In this document: in pieces, positions 36,984 to 45,851 of the stretch
Numbering within the stretch: the first letter of the stretch is position 1
How the letters are laid out: each line of letters starts with the position of its first letter
Source: Martelella mediterranea DSM 17316
Lineage (GTDB): Bacteria; Pseudomonadota; Alphaproteobacteria; Rhizobiales; Rhizobiaceae
Direction of reading: 5' to 3'
Assembly (NCBI RefSeq): GCF_002043005.1
Contig: NZ_CP020330.1
Span: forward strand, 3,242,001-3,306,000
Length of the DNA: 64,000 nt
Program-made: the position numbers and the translations under genes
Notes under the pieces: generated by a model
The model's database searches: none
What the model was told of the DNA's origin: nothing
Seen by the model: only the letters and a program-made list of their open reading frames with translations

Positions 36984-39900
36984 TTACCACTGCATCTGGA
37001 AGCGGACCTTGCCGGTGAGGCCGTAGCTGTCGCCGAAGTTCTCCAGCCCGGTCGATGCCGTCACGTCGCCATTGATGCCGAGCTTGCCGTTGAGCCAGGT
37101 ATAGCTGCCGCCAATACCGATCTCGCCGGTCCAGTCGCCATCGTCGGTCGACATGTTGACGCCAGAGACCCAGACTTCGCTCGGATCGTTGGTGAAGTCG
37201 TAATAGACGTTGGCAATACCGTGGAGCGAAGCGCTGCGAGCTTCACCCGTCGCGGTGGTCCAGCTGGTGCGGTAATCGGTCTGCAGACCCATGCGCGCCG
37301 CGAGGCTGTCGCCATTCACCAGCGATACGTCTTCATTGTAGACGCCGGTGAAGTCATCGAAGTTGACCGAGCCCCAGGTGAGCTGCGCCTGCGGGGTCAT
37401 CGCCCAGCCCGGCGCCACGTCGAAGCGGTAACCCGTCTCAGCCGACAGCGAGTAGCCATAGGACTGCTGCATGTTGAGCGTCGACGTTCCTGCGATCGTG
37501 AGGTCATTGTTGATGACATTGCCGAACGCCTGACCATCGACGTAGAAGCCGTTATTGCCATACCAGGTCATCGTCGCCCCGAGGCCAAACAGCTGGCTGA
37601 CGACATCGCCGCCGCCAACACGGGAGCTGACGTCAGCCGTGGCGTTGGCATACTGGAACACCAGGCCGCCGACCGCAAAGCCGCTCTCGGTTTCGCCGAA
37701 TTGGCCATCAACGCCCATGCGAAGCCGGTAGATATCGGCATTGTAGGAGGCGTTCAACGTGCCTTCGCTACCGTCATAATGCTCGCGGCCGCCGGTGAAA
37801 TCGGCCCAGACATAGCCCGGATCGGAAACATCACCGAGGTTCCAGTAGCGCTCGCCGACGCGATCCTGCAGCGAGTCGGGGCGATTCAGCGTAAGCATCA
37901 GCTCGGGCAGAACCTCGTAGACCGGCGTGGCGTTGGAGAAATCGCCCGTCAGGAAGTACTGATTGCCGACCTCGCTCAGAGCGTAGGCATAGGCACCCGA
38001 GACATTGTAGCCCGGCAGAACGAAGGCGCCCTGCTCGCCGCCGTCAAGCGTGATGATTTCGATCGACTTGCCCGAGGCGTAACCCGTCGAAAGCTCATTC
38101 AGCGAAAGCGTGGTCACGCCGCCGAGATAGGCGCCGTTGACCGTGAGCGTGTCGCCCACCGCATTGGCCAGATCGACATCGATCGCGAGCGTACCGCCGC
38201 CGGTGAGGTTACCCGTCACCGTCATGGCATCACCCGTTGCCCCATCAACCGACGAAAGCGTCGAGCCGGCGTTCAGGAACATGTTGCCGTTGAAGACGGT
38301 GCTCTGGTTGACCTGAAGCGTCGAACCGTTGAGGTAGATCCCCTGCGACGCGTCCGAAGTCGAACCGACGGTGATCGCCCCGCCCGTCAGCGTCAGCATG
38401 GTGTTGTCGAGGCTGAAGGTTTCCCAGTTGGCGATGAGCGAACCCGCCGTCGTCGCCGAAACGCCGTCGAAGGTCAGCGCATCGACGCCATCGCCGCCAT
38501 CAAACACCTCGGTGCCGTCGTAGATCGCGCCGCCGCCGAGATAGGCGGTGTCGTTTCCAGCGCCGCCGTAGAAACCGCTGTTGAGCGCGCCGCCGGTCCA
38601 GTTGAAGGCATCATTGCCGTCTTCGCCCTGGATATCGCCAGTCCAGGAACCGCCGGCCAGATTGAAGGTGTCATCGCCCGCGCCAAGCCATGCCGTGCCG
38701 ACGACCGTGCCGGTCGAGGTCACGGTGACCGCGCCGTCGAGATCGACAAGCGCCATGCCGTCATGGCCGCCGGCAGCCGTGATCGCGGCATCGGAGCCGA
38801 TCATCACCGTGCCGGTCTGCCCGGCTTCGGAGTCGGTTTTGATGCCGATATCGGCAGAAACGGAACCGCCAAGCACGTTGATGGCGTAGGTTGCGCCCGT
38901 CCCGAGCGTGAAGGTACCGAGCCCGGCAGCCGCGCCGGAAGCCGAAGCGGTAATCGACCCGCCGGTCATCGTCAGGCTGGCCATGCCGCCATTGTTGACC
39001 TGTGCGATGGCCCCGGCCGCGAAGATATCACCGGCAGAGCTTGCATCGAGCGCGATATCGCCCCCGGTCACGACGGTCGCGTTGCCATTTACCCCAAGCG
39101 CGCCGATGCCGATGGCCAGAGTGCCGAAACTGCCGGTCGCGCTAGTCTCGATAGAGGAACCAGATTCGGACGATGCATAGGCATCGCCGGAGCCAAAGAC
39201 CTGGCTGGCAACGCCGATGGAACTTGCAACTCCATTGGTTGCCGTCGAAGTCGCGGTAATCGAAGCCGTCGACGCCACGCCCGCCTCAGCGTTGCCAGGA
39301 CCATCCGTTTCGGTATACAGGCCTATTGCTTCGGCATCACCGCTGGCACTGCTCGCCGATGTCGAGACCATGCCGGCCAGGCTGGAACGGGCGCTGCCGT
39401 CGCCTGCGGCGATGTTTTCCGCGCCGGTCGCTTCTGCATAGTTTGCTCCGATAGCGGACACGCCGATCGAAGCGCCCGCGTCAACGACGAGCCGGGCCTT
39501 GCCCTCACCCGTCACGTTGCGCAGCCCGGTGGCCGAGCCAGCGAGAGCACCGACGACATCAACCTTAATGTCGCTCGTTCCGAGAACGCCCATTCTGGCA
39601 TCGCCAAAGCGGGAGCTGTTCCAGACGCCGCCCGCCTCAACTTCGTCGTCGCCGTCAGCTCCGACCGCGATCAGGCCACCCACCATGGCCGTGGCCATTC
39701 CGCCGGCTTCGTTGGCAAAGTTGGTCGCACCCGCCGCCCTTGCATCATCGCTTGCCGTCGCCTTGGCAAGCAGCGTGCTGCCCGCCGAAAGGTTCAGGAA
39801 GGCCTCGCCGGCGCCATGCACTTCGTTGGCCACGGCGCGCGCCGTGGCGGTTTGGCCGTCGGCCTCGGCCGAAGCAAGGCTGGCATCGAGCAGTTCGACA

Positions 39901-42900
39901 TAGGCGTCGCCGTCATTGGCAAGGTTGTTGAGCGCCTTGACCTCGGTCGAAGCCGTATCGCTGATCCCGGTCGCGCTGACGCTGCCCGTTTCGGCAAGGT
40001 AAAGCGCGGCATTACCGTTGGCTGAAGCGTTGTTGAAACCGGTCGCATCGGTATCGAGCGCGCCTTCGGCAAAGGCAGTGACCCTGCCCGCTCCCGCCAC
40101 AACGCCCTTCGCCAGACCGGCGGAATTGGTGTTGTCCACCGCGACGGCCGTGGCGATGTCATTCGCGCTCGTGCCTTCCGCGATCACTTCCGCCGATTCC
40201 GAGAGTTCGATCACGGCCTCGCCGCCCGAGGCAGCGTTGACGACGCCAAAGACTTCGGCAACGCCGAGCGCATCCGCCGTACCGGAAACCAGACCCTTGA
40301 TCGCAGCGTAGGCCATGCCAAGCGGGTCCTTGGCGCTGTTGCTGACGCCGGTCACGTATGCGGTCGTTCCCGCCTGGTCGAACGTGCCGACATCGACCAC
40401 GCTGCCCGCATCGATGGCGACACCGGCCATGCCGGCCCCGCTCAGGGTGTTCATCACGCCATAGGCGTAGACATCGCTGCCGCTGACGTCGACGGAAACA
40501 TCGCTCGCGCCCAGCAGACGAACGATGGCGTCGCCACCAACCCCGACGGCCATGATCCCGGTCGCCGAGGCACTGCCGGCAACGCTGTCCGCGCTGGCGC
40601 TGATGCTGCTGCCATTGTCAAGTTCGACCCGGCTGCCGCCATCGTAGGAAAAATTGCGTACCGCGAGGGCCGTGGCATCAAGCTGGCTTTGGGCCAGGGC
40701 ATCAGCCTTCGATCCGTTGTCGAGAACGGTGCGCGCCTCTCCAAGCGACGTGAAGGTGTTGACCGCAAGAGCGCTGGTGTTGTCCGTGGTGCTGTAGGCC
40801 TCGGCCGAAACGCCCGACATATCGTCGATGACGGTGGAGGCATCGCCCGCCGTCGAGGCGTTGAGCAGCCCGGTCGACTTGGCGGCAAACCCGCCAAGAC
40901 CGGCGCTCGCCGCGCCCGTCGCCGTGGCCGTGATCGTGCTGCCGCCGCGAATACGAATACGCGCCTCGGTCTCGGCCCGGTTCTCGATTGCGGTAGCCAC
41001 GGCGTAGCTGTTGGTGCTGGTGGCGTCGGCGTCCACCGTGCTGGCGGTGTCCACGCGCACAGCAGCTTCGCCCTGCTGCGACTCGTTGGTGATGGCAAAG
41101 GCCTGGGCATTGCTCGAGCCATTGGCAGTGGCGCTGACCGCAGTGGCATCTTGGAAGATGACCTCGGCATCACCCATAACGGACACATTGTCGGCGGCGG
41201 TGGCCAGTGCCTGACCAGCGGTGCTGGTGGCAGAGGCTGTCAGCGTGCTGGCGGAGCCGCCGACGCCGGCGAAACCATCAGCAGCCGTGTTGATTACCGC
41301 CGTGGCCGCAGTGCGGCCCGCCGCACTTCCCGTCGCCGTGACCGTACCTTCATCCAGAATCACGATCGCCTCAAGTCCGGCGCTGTTGATAACACCGGAG
41401 GCACTCGCCTCTACGCCGCCAATTGCCTCGGCATGCAAGGCGCTTGCGCTATCCACGCGTACGGAGGCATTGCCTTGTTGCGAGTCGTTATTGAGGGCAA
41501 CGGCCTGCGCATTGGTCAAGCCATCGGCGAGAGCGTTGACCTGGCTGCCATCCTCGAAAGCGACTTCGGCATCGCCCAGAACGGCAACGTTATCGACCGA
41601 GATGGCCACTGCCTCTCCCAGAGAGCTGGTCGCGACAACCGTCAGCGTGCTGGCACTGCCGCCGACGCCGGCAACCCCATCAGCAGCGGTGTTGGCGATG
41701 CCCGTTGCTTCGGTGCGGCCGGTGGCGCTTCCTGTTGCGGTAATCGTACCGTCTTCCAGAATAACAATTCCGGCAAGACCACCCTCGTTGATAATACCCG
41801 AGGCAGTCGCGTTGCCGAGAAGGTTATCGGCTTCGGCTTCAAGCGTTGCGCTTTCGCCTACGTAAACAATCGCAGCCTGGGAATCCGAGACGTTACGGAT
41901 CGCAGTCGCCCAGGACTGAATTCCGCTGCCGATGGTAACAAGGCTGTCAGCATCGGCCCAGATTGATCCGCCACCCTTGACCGTGGCCTTTGCCATGCCA
42001 CCGGTGCTCTGGTTGTCAATGCCGATAGCGTTTGAAGTCAGGAGCGAAGTCGCGGTCGACGAAAGCGATGCGTTGTCGACAATGGTTTCGACGCCGCCGT
42101 CGCCGGCAGTGTTGGAAATGCCGGTGGCAACGGCCAGTGTAAGGGCATTGGTGGCCGATGCGCTGACATCGGCATCGCCCGAAAGGGACACATAACCAGA
42201 GCTGGAGGCACCGGATGTTTCGACGCTGATCGCGGTTGCCTTGTGAAGACCCGGATCGCTGATGTCGATGTTAACGCTGTTGGATGCACTGATCTGACTT
42301 GCGCCATCGACCACGACAGAGCCGGTATTGCCGACGCCGCTGCCCGTCAGGCGCACGCCAAAGGCATTGTTGCCACCGATGCTGATGGATGAACCACCGG
42401 TGATCGTCGCCGCCATCTCAGAGCCATCGGCATTGCCGTTCACGATCACGGCGCTGGTCCCGGACGTCAGGGCCGAGCCGATGCTTACCGTCGTGCCGTC
42501 GAGGTTGACCGTGCCGATATGATCGGCCGTGCCACCTGCCGCAAGCGTGACGACAATATTGGCTGTCGCGAGGACCCCACCCCGCACCTCGCCGCCGGAA
42601 AAGTTTGCGGCTACCGCACCATCGCCTTGAAGCACAACCGGCCAGTAAATCCTGTCGTAGCTGTCGGCGTTGAGGGTCAGTGCATTACCGCCGCTCGAAG
42701 TGAGCCTAACCCCTCTTGTATTCAAGAAGCCATTGCCGATTCTCATGCTAGGAGAATCAAGAGTAACGGTCGCACCCTGCAGGTTATTATAGGTGATGCC
42801 GTATGGTTCGTTGTCGGTACAATTGATCACCGCGTTGGGACCACTCGCCACCCCGCACTCGTTCGCCGCAAATGCCGAGGAAACGCCCGTACCGAAATAG

Positions 42901-43031
42901 GCGGCTCCGGACGACAGTGCGAGCATGCTGAGCGCGAGCACCGATGCGGTTGCGCGCGGAGCGTAGCTCGCTGCGTTACCCGCGACCTTCGTCATGCGCC
43001 CGCCGCGCACCTTCGCTTCAAACAATGTCAT
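36984..43031 (-). CDS. Giant autotransporter (type Va secretion), repeat passenger
   Basis: 2015 residues. The extended signal region (about 1-55; positively charged, then TASVLALSMLALSSGAAYFG) ends near ASAFA|ANE. A Cys pair (ECGVASGPNAVINC) follows, then a passenger rich in Ala, Gly, Ser, Thr and Asp and almost free of Cys. About 32 units of about 34 residues run from about 265 to 1375. Residues about 1464-1500 have RTX-like DGNDAF and GAGNDTAYLGG motifs. The C-terminal ~280 residues form an autotransporter barrel ending FQMQW. The ATG at 43031, with GGGGG upstream, is preferred to a GTG at 43043. Likely an adhesin or surface protein. Convergent with the 36535 gene. Confidence 0.9.
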   Translation of the reverse strand: MTLFEAKVRGGRMTKVAGNAASYAPRATASVLALSMLALSSGAAYFGTGVSSAFAANECGVASGPNAVINCTDNEPYGITYNNLQGATVTLDSPSMRIGNGFLNTRGVRLTSSGGNALTLNADSYDRIYWPVVLQGDGAVAANFSGGEVRGGVLATANIVVTLAAGGTADHIGTVNLDGTTVSIGSALTSGTSAVIVNGNADGSEMAATITGGSSISIGGNNAFGVRLTGSGVGNTGSVVVDGASQISASNSVNIDISDPGLHKATAISVETSGASSSGYVSLSGDADVSASATNALTLAVATGISNTAGDGGVETIVDNASLSSTATSLLTSNAIGIDNQSTGGMAKATVKGGGSIWADADSLVTIGSGIQSWATAIRNVSDSQAAIVYVGESATLEAEADNLLGNATASGIINEGGLAGIVILEDGTITATGSATGRTEATGIANTAADGVAGVGGSASTLTVVATSSLGEAVAISVDNVAVLGDAEVAFEDGSQVNALADGLTNAQAVALNNDSQQGNASVRVDSASALHAEAIGGVEASASGVINSAGLEAIVILDEGTVTATGSAAGRTAATAVINTAADGFAGVGGSASTLTASATSTAGQALATAADNVSVMGDAEVIFQDATAVSATANGSSNAQAFAITNESQQGEAAVRVDTASTVDADATSTNSYAVATAIENRAETEARIRIRGGSTITATATGAASAGLGGFAAKSTGLLNASTAGDASTVIDDMSGVSAEAYSTTDNTSALAVNTFTSLGEARTVLDNGSKADALAQSQLDATALAVRNFSYDGGSRVELDNGSSISASADSVAGSASATGIMAVGVGGDAIVRLLGASDVSVDVSGSDVYAYGVMNTLSGAGMAGVAIDAGSVVDVGTFDQAGTTAYVTGVSNSAKDPLGMAYAAIKGLVSGTADALGVAEVFGVVNAASGGEAVIELSESAEVIAEGTSANDIATAVAVDNTNSAGLAKGVVAGAGRVTAFAEGALDTDATGFNNASANGNAALYLAETGSVSATGISDTASTEVKALNNLANDGDAYVELLDASLASAEADGQTATARAVANEVHGAGEAFLNLSAGSTLLAKATASDDARAAGATNFANEAGGMATAMVGGLIAVGADGDDEVEAGGVWNSSRFGDARMGVLGTSDIKVDVVGALAGSATGLRNVTGEGKARLVVDAGASIGVSAIGANYAEATGAENIAAGDGSARSSLAGMVSTSASSASGDAEAIGLYTETDGPGNAEAGVASTASITATSTATNGVASSIGVASQVFGSGDAYASSESGSSIETSATGSFGTLAIGIGALGVNGNATVVTGGDIALDASSAGDIFAAGAIAQVNNGGMASLTMTGGSITASASGAAAGLGTFTLGTGATYAINVLGGSVSADIGIKTDSEAGQTGTVMIGSDAAITAAGGHDGMALVDLDGAVTVTSTGTVVGTAWLGAGDDTFNLAGGSWTGDIQGEDGNDAFNWTGGALNSGFYGGAGNDTAYLGGGAIYDGTEVFDGGDGVDALTFDGVSATTAGSLIANWETFSLDNTMLTLTGGAITVGSTSDASQGIYLNGSTLQVNQSTVFNGNMFLNAGSTLSSVDGATGDAMTVTGNLTGGGTLAIDVDLANAVGDTLTVNGAYLGGVTTLSLNELSTGYASGKSIEIITLDGGEQGAFVLPGYNVSGAYAYALSEVGNQYFLTGDFSNATPVYEVLPELMLTLNRPDSLQDRVGERYWNLGDVSDPGYVWADFTGGREHYDGSEGTLNASYNADIYRLRMGVDGQFGETESGFAVGGLVFQYANATADVSSRVGGGDVVSQLFGLGATMTWYGNNGFYVDGQAFGNVINNDLTIAGTSTLNMQQSYGYSLSAETGYRFDVAPGWAMTPQAQLTWGSVNFDDFTGVYNEDVSLVNGDSLAARMGLQTDYRTSWTTATGEARSASLHGIANVYYDFTNDPSEVWVSGVNMSTDDGDWTGEIGIGGSYTWLNGKLGINGDVTASTGLENFGDSYGLTGKVRFQMQW
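38900..42240 (-). repeat. About 32 tandem passenger repeats of about 34 residues
   Basis: Coding repeats in the autotransporter. Each unit reads approximately Ala-x-Gly-hydrophobic-x-Asn, then a Gly/Asp turn, an Ala-x-Val-x-Leu strand, a Ser/Gly turn and a Val-x-Ala-x-Ala strand; examples are ATGFNNASANGNAALYLAET and ATGLRNVTGEGKARLVVDAG. Most units keep the Asn. The pattern suggests a beta-solenoid with an Asn ladder. Boundaries are approximate. Confidence 0.75.
41005..41808 (-). repeat. 402-bp tandem duplication inside the autotransporter gene
   Basis: Two adjacent copies, about 41005-41405 and about 41407-41808, align with high nucleotide similarity: e.g. 41239-41400 and 41641-41802 share long runs such as gtcagcgtgctgg and gccgccgacgccgg. 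Each encodes four consecutive 33-34-residue passenger units, so 134 residues were duplicated as a block. Confidence 0.75.
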
Positions 43032-43441
43032 GTAGTCCCCCACTAAAGCTAATAAGCTGATTCCTGATTTAGCGAGATGACATTAAGCGAACAGAAATAC
43101 AAGCAAGTTCGATAGCAGTCGCTAACATTTAAAGAGGGGAAAGAGGCTGGGAGTAGCGAAGCTGCAACAGATTGCAATCACAGGGTTGTGCAGCAAAAGC
43201 CCAAAACCATCCCTGGTGGCAATCAACGGCATGCGCGCCGAGAATTTAATCAAATGATTGAATTTAGGGGATATTTGCAGGGCAGCGTACCGATCCTGCG
43301 CAGCGCCGATAGCGAAGGTAATCCTGCTACACACTCAACCGATGATCAACCCACAGTTTCGACAGATGATGTTGCGTGTGAAACCGTCATAACTAAAGCG
43401 ACGGCGAACTGATTGACCGCGCGTGGGGCCGCTGCGGCCTT

Positions 43442-43464
43442 GCCGGGCTTTGCCCAAGCCCGGC
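43442..43464. repeat. Short intergenic palindrome
   Basis: Perfect 9-bp stem GCCGGGCTT / AAGCCCGGC with a TGCCC loop. It resembles fragments of the dispersed palindromes of alphaproteobacteria. Confidence 0.5.
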
Positions 43465-43532
43465 ATGTCTCCAGGCGCCAAGCGCAGTCCAGAGGAAGCC
43501 GACCGCAGAACAAACTCGAAAATCGACCTTTT

Positions 43533-43550
43533 ATGACAGTTTTATGACAG
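43533..43550 (-). promoter_or_regulatory. PHO box upstream of pstS
   Basis: Read on the minus strand it is CTGTCATAAAACTGTCAT, an essentially perfect PhoB site (two CTGTCAT 7-mers with a 4-nt AT spacer). A candidate -10 TATTAA begins 10 nt downstream at 43560. It should activate pstSCAB under phosphate limitation through PhoB. Confidence 0.8.
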
Positions 43551-43681
43551 TTATTTGAATATTAAATAACAACGCACCGGTAAATTTCGGGAATTATGAA
43601 ATTTTTACAACAATATATGCTTACATGACTTTCGTTGTTATAGCACTCCCGTTTTCAACCAAACCTCAAAAGGGCTATCTG

Positions 43682-44719
43682 ATGAAAATCGGAAATTTTT
43701 CCAAGGGCGCTAAGGTTGCTGCCGTTGCCGTCGCCATGGCCGTCTCCGGCACTTTCGCTCACGCCGCCGACACGTCGCTGACCGGCTCGGGCGCCTCCTT
43801 CCCCTTCCCGCTCTATTCGGCCTGGTTTAAGGATTTTGGCCAGAAGACCGGCATTGAAGTCAACTACCAGGCCAAGGGTTCCGGTGGCGGTATCGAAGAC
43901 TTCACCAACCGCGTTGTCGACTTCGCAGCCTCCGACGCCGCCATGAACGACGAAGAAATCGCCAAGATCGACGGCGGCGTCGTTCTGCTGCCGATGACGG
44001 CCGGTGAAGTCGTTCTCGCTTACAATCTCGACGGCGTTTCCGAACTGAAGCTGCCGCGCGACGTCTATCCGAAGATCTTCCTCGGCGAAATCACCAAGTG
44101 GAACGACGAAGCGATCGCCGCCGCCAATGAAGGCGTCGAACTCCCCGACGAAAACATCACCGTTGTCGTTCGCTCTGACTCGTCGGGCACCAACTTCAAC
44201 TTCACCAACCACCTTGCTGCCATCTCCGAAGAGTTCAACAGCACTGTTGGCGGTGGCAAGACCGTTCCGTGGCCGAAGGCTTCGAACTTCGTTGCCGCTC
44301 CGGGCAACCAGGGCATCACCGCCACGGTCAAGCAGACCCCCGGCGCGATCGGCTACATCGAATATGGTTACGCCCAGCAGACCAACACGCCTTACGCCAT
44401 GCTGGAAAACCAGGCCGGCAACTTCGTGAAGGCTGGTCCGGAAGCTGGTTCCGCCGCTCTCGCTTCGGCCGAGCTCGACGCAAACAACGTTGCTTTCATC
44501 ACCGACCCGAAGGGCGAGCAGGCCTACCCGATCGCCACCTTCACCTGGATGCTGTTCTACAAGTCCGGCCAGGACGCCGACACGGTTGCGGCTCTGAAGG
44601 AAATGGTCAATTACGGCCTGACCACCGGCCAGACCATGGCCGACAAGCTGGGCTACATCCCGCTGCCGGAAAACATCATCGAAATCAACAAGAAGTCGCT
44701 CGAAGAAATCGGCGGCTGA
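43682..44719 (+). CDS. pstS: Phosphate ABC transporter substrate-binding protein
   Basis: 345 residues with a signal peptide (MKIGNFSKGAKVAAVAVAMA, VSGTFAHA|AD). The phosphate-binding motifs are visible: TGSGASFPFPLYSAWF, KGSGGGIEDF, DFAASDAAM and VVRSDSSGTNFNF. It captures phosphate in the periplasm. The ATG at 43682 has an AAGGG site; the frame from 43625 adds a non-family extension. First gene of pstSCAB, under the PHO box at 43533, and followed by an intergenic hairpin. Confidence 0.96.
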   Translation: MKIGNFSKGAKVAAVAVAMAVSGTFAHAADTSLTGSGASFPFPLYSAWFKDFGQKTGIEVNYQAKGSGGGIEDFTNRVVDFAASDAAMNDEEIAKIDGGVVLLPMTAGEVVLAYNLDGVSELKLPRDVYPKIFLGEITKWNDEAIAAANEGVELPDENITVVVRSDSSGTNFNFTNHLAAISEEFNSTVGGGKTVPWPKASNFVAAPGNQGITATVKQTPGAIGYIEYGYAQQTNTPYAMLENQAGNFVKAGPEAGSAALASAELDANNVAFITDPKGEQAYPIATFTWMLFYKSGQDADTVAALKEMVNYGLTTGQTMADKLGYIPLPENIIEINKKSLEEIGG

Positions 44720-44741
44720 TTTCGGCACTTTTCGATTGTTC

Positions 44742-44769
44742 GCCGGGGCGTAACGTGTTGCGCCCCGGC
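44742..44769 (+). promoter_or_regulatory. Hairpin between pstS and pstC
   Basis: GCCGGGGCG / CGCCCCGGC 9-bp stem with a 10-nt loop and a TTTGTC tail. It probably acts as a partial terminator or RNA stabiliser so that pstS is made in excess of the membrane subunits. Confidence 0.6.
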
Positions 44770-44860
44770 TTTGTCAAATTTCAGCACAGCTTAAAACCTT
44801 GATGCTCGTTATCCGTCAGATCGCGGCCACCTCCAGATCGCCGCTAGCAGGAGCGCCTTG

Positions 44861-45832
44861 ATGGCCAAAACATCGAAACCCGTCCCGCCAAGCAATGGCA
44901 GCGTGTCGCGCCCGCCGACCGCTTTCGAGTACGGTTACGACAAATCCTTCCGCTTCCTGACATTCTTCGCCGGTCTCCTGATCGTTGTCCTGCTGGCCTA
45001 TATTTTCTGGAAGATCGGCGGGCAGGCAGCACCTGCCATGCGCCAATACGGCCTGAGCTTCCTGACGACCGTGGAATGGAACCCCAATACCAACGAGTTC
45101 GGCATTCTGGCTGAGATCTGGGGTACGCTCTATTCCTCGTTTCTGGCATTGATCTTCGGCGGCGGCCTCGGCATAGCGGTCGCGATCTTTCTGACGCAGG
45201 GCTTCCTCAATGCCCGTCTGGCATGGGTGTTCCGCCTCATCGTCGAAATGCTGGCCGCGATCCCCTCGGTCGTTTTCGGCCTCTGGGGCATCTATGTGCT
45301 GATCCCGGCGATCCGCCCGATGGCGAGCTGGCTGCACGACACCCTGCCCTTCATTCCTTTCTTTTCCACCAATCTGGCCGGCCCCGGCATGTTCCCGGCC
45401 ATGATCGTGCTGTCGATCATGATCCTGCCGACCGTCGCGGCGATCTCCCAGGACGCCTTCAAGGCGATCCCTATGAAGATCCAGGAAGCGGCCTACGGCA
45501 TGGGCACCACCAAGTGGGAAGCGATCCGCAAGGTCATCATCCCCACGGCCTCCGGCGGCATTTTCGCCTCGCTCGTTCTCGGTTTCGGCCGCGCGCTCGG
45601 CGAGACCATGGCGCTCGCCATGCTGATCGGCAACTCGCAGCAAGTTTCGCTCTCGCTGTTTTCGCCGGCGACGACCCTGGCATCGCTCCTGGCCTCCACC
45701 TTCCCCGAAGCCGGCGCCAACCAGATCGGCCCGCTGATGTATGCCGCCGTCGCCCTGCTGGTGATCACCATGGCCGTCAACATCATCGGCACGATCATCA
45801 TGAGCTACACCTCGCGCCAGACTGTAACGTAA
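44861..45832 (+). CDS. pstC: Phosphate ABC transporter permease
   Basis: 323 residues with about six membrane segments. PstC marks are LGIAVAIFLTQG, the EMLAAIPSVVFGLWG region, and the EAA loop MKIQEAAYGMGTTKWEAIRK, then LGFGRALGETMAL. The ATG at 44861 has AGGAG upstream; an in-frame TTG 3 nt earlier is less likely. It pairs with PstA in the inner membrane. Confidence 0.95.
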   Translation: MAKTSKPVPPSNGSVSRPPTAFEYGYDKSFRFLTFFAGLLIVVLLAYIFWKIGGQAAPAMRQYGLSFLTTVEWNPNTNEFGILAEIWGTLYSSFLALIFGGGLGIAVAIFLTQGFLNARLAWVFRLIVEMLAAIPSVVFGLWGIYVLIPAIRPMASWLHDTLPFIPFFSTNLAGPGMFPAMIVLSIMILPTVAAISQDAFKAIPMKIQEAAYGMGTTKWEAIRKVIIPTASGGIFASLVLGFGRALGETMALAMLIGNSQQVSLSLFSPATTLASLLASTFPEAGANQIGPLMYAAVALLVITMAVNIIGTIIMSYTSRQTVT

Positions 45833-45851
45833 GGCCATTGGGAAACCGAAC

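Larger units (their letters stand above)
43032..43681. other. 650-nt region upstream of the autotransporter and pst operon
   Basis: Divergent promoters for the autotransporter (minus) and pstS (plus). It is richer in A and T than the neighbourhood. It holds a hairpin at 43442-43464 (GCCGGGCTT / AAGCCCGGC) and the PHO box at 43533-43550. A 74-codon frame near 43188 is weak and not accepted. Confidence 0.5.

Noticed and set aside
36840..40025. 1061-codon plus-strand ORF
   Set aside because: Antisense to the autotransporter barrel and passenger; no family sequence or start signal.
38900..42240. CRISPR-like array because of regular repeats
   Set aside because: Repeats are coding, about 100 bp with degenerate DNA, in one open frame, with no short identical repeats and spacers.
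43188..43412. 74-codon ORF in the autotransporter-pstS gap
   Set aside because: No ribosome-binding site, non-ATG start, codon use unlike neighbours and no domain-like pattern.
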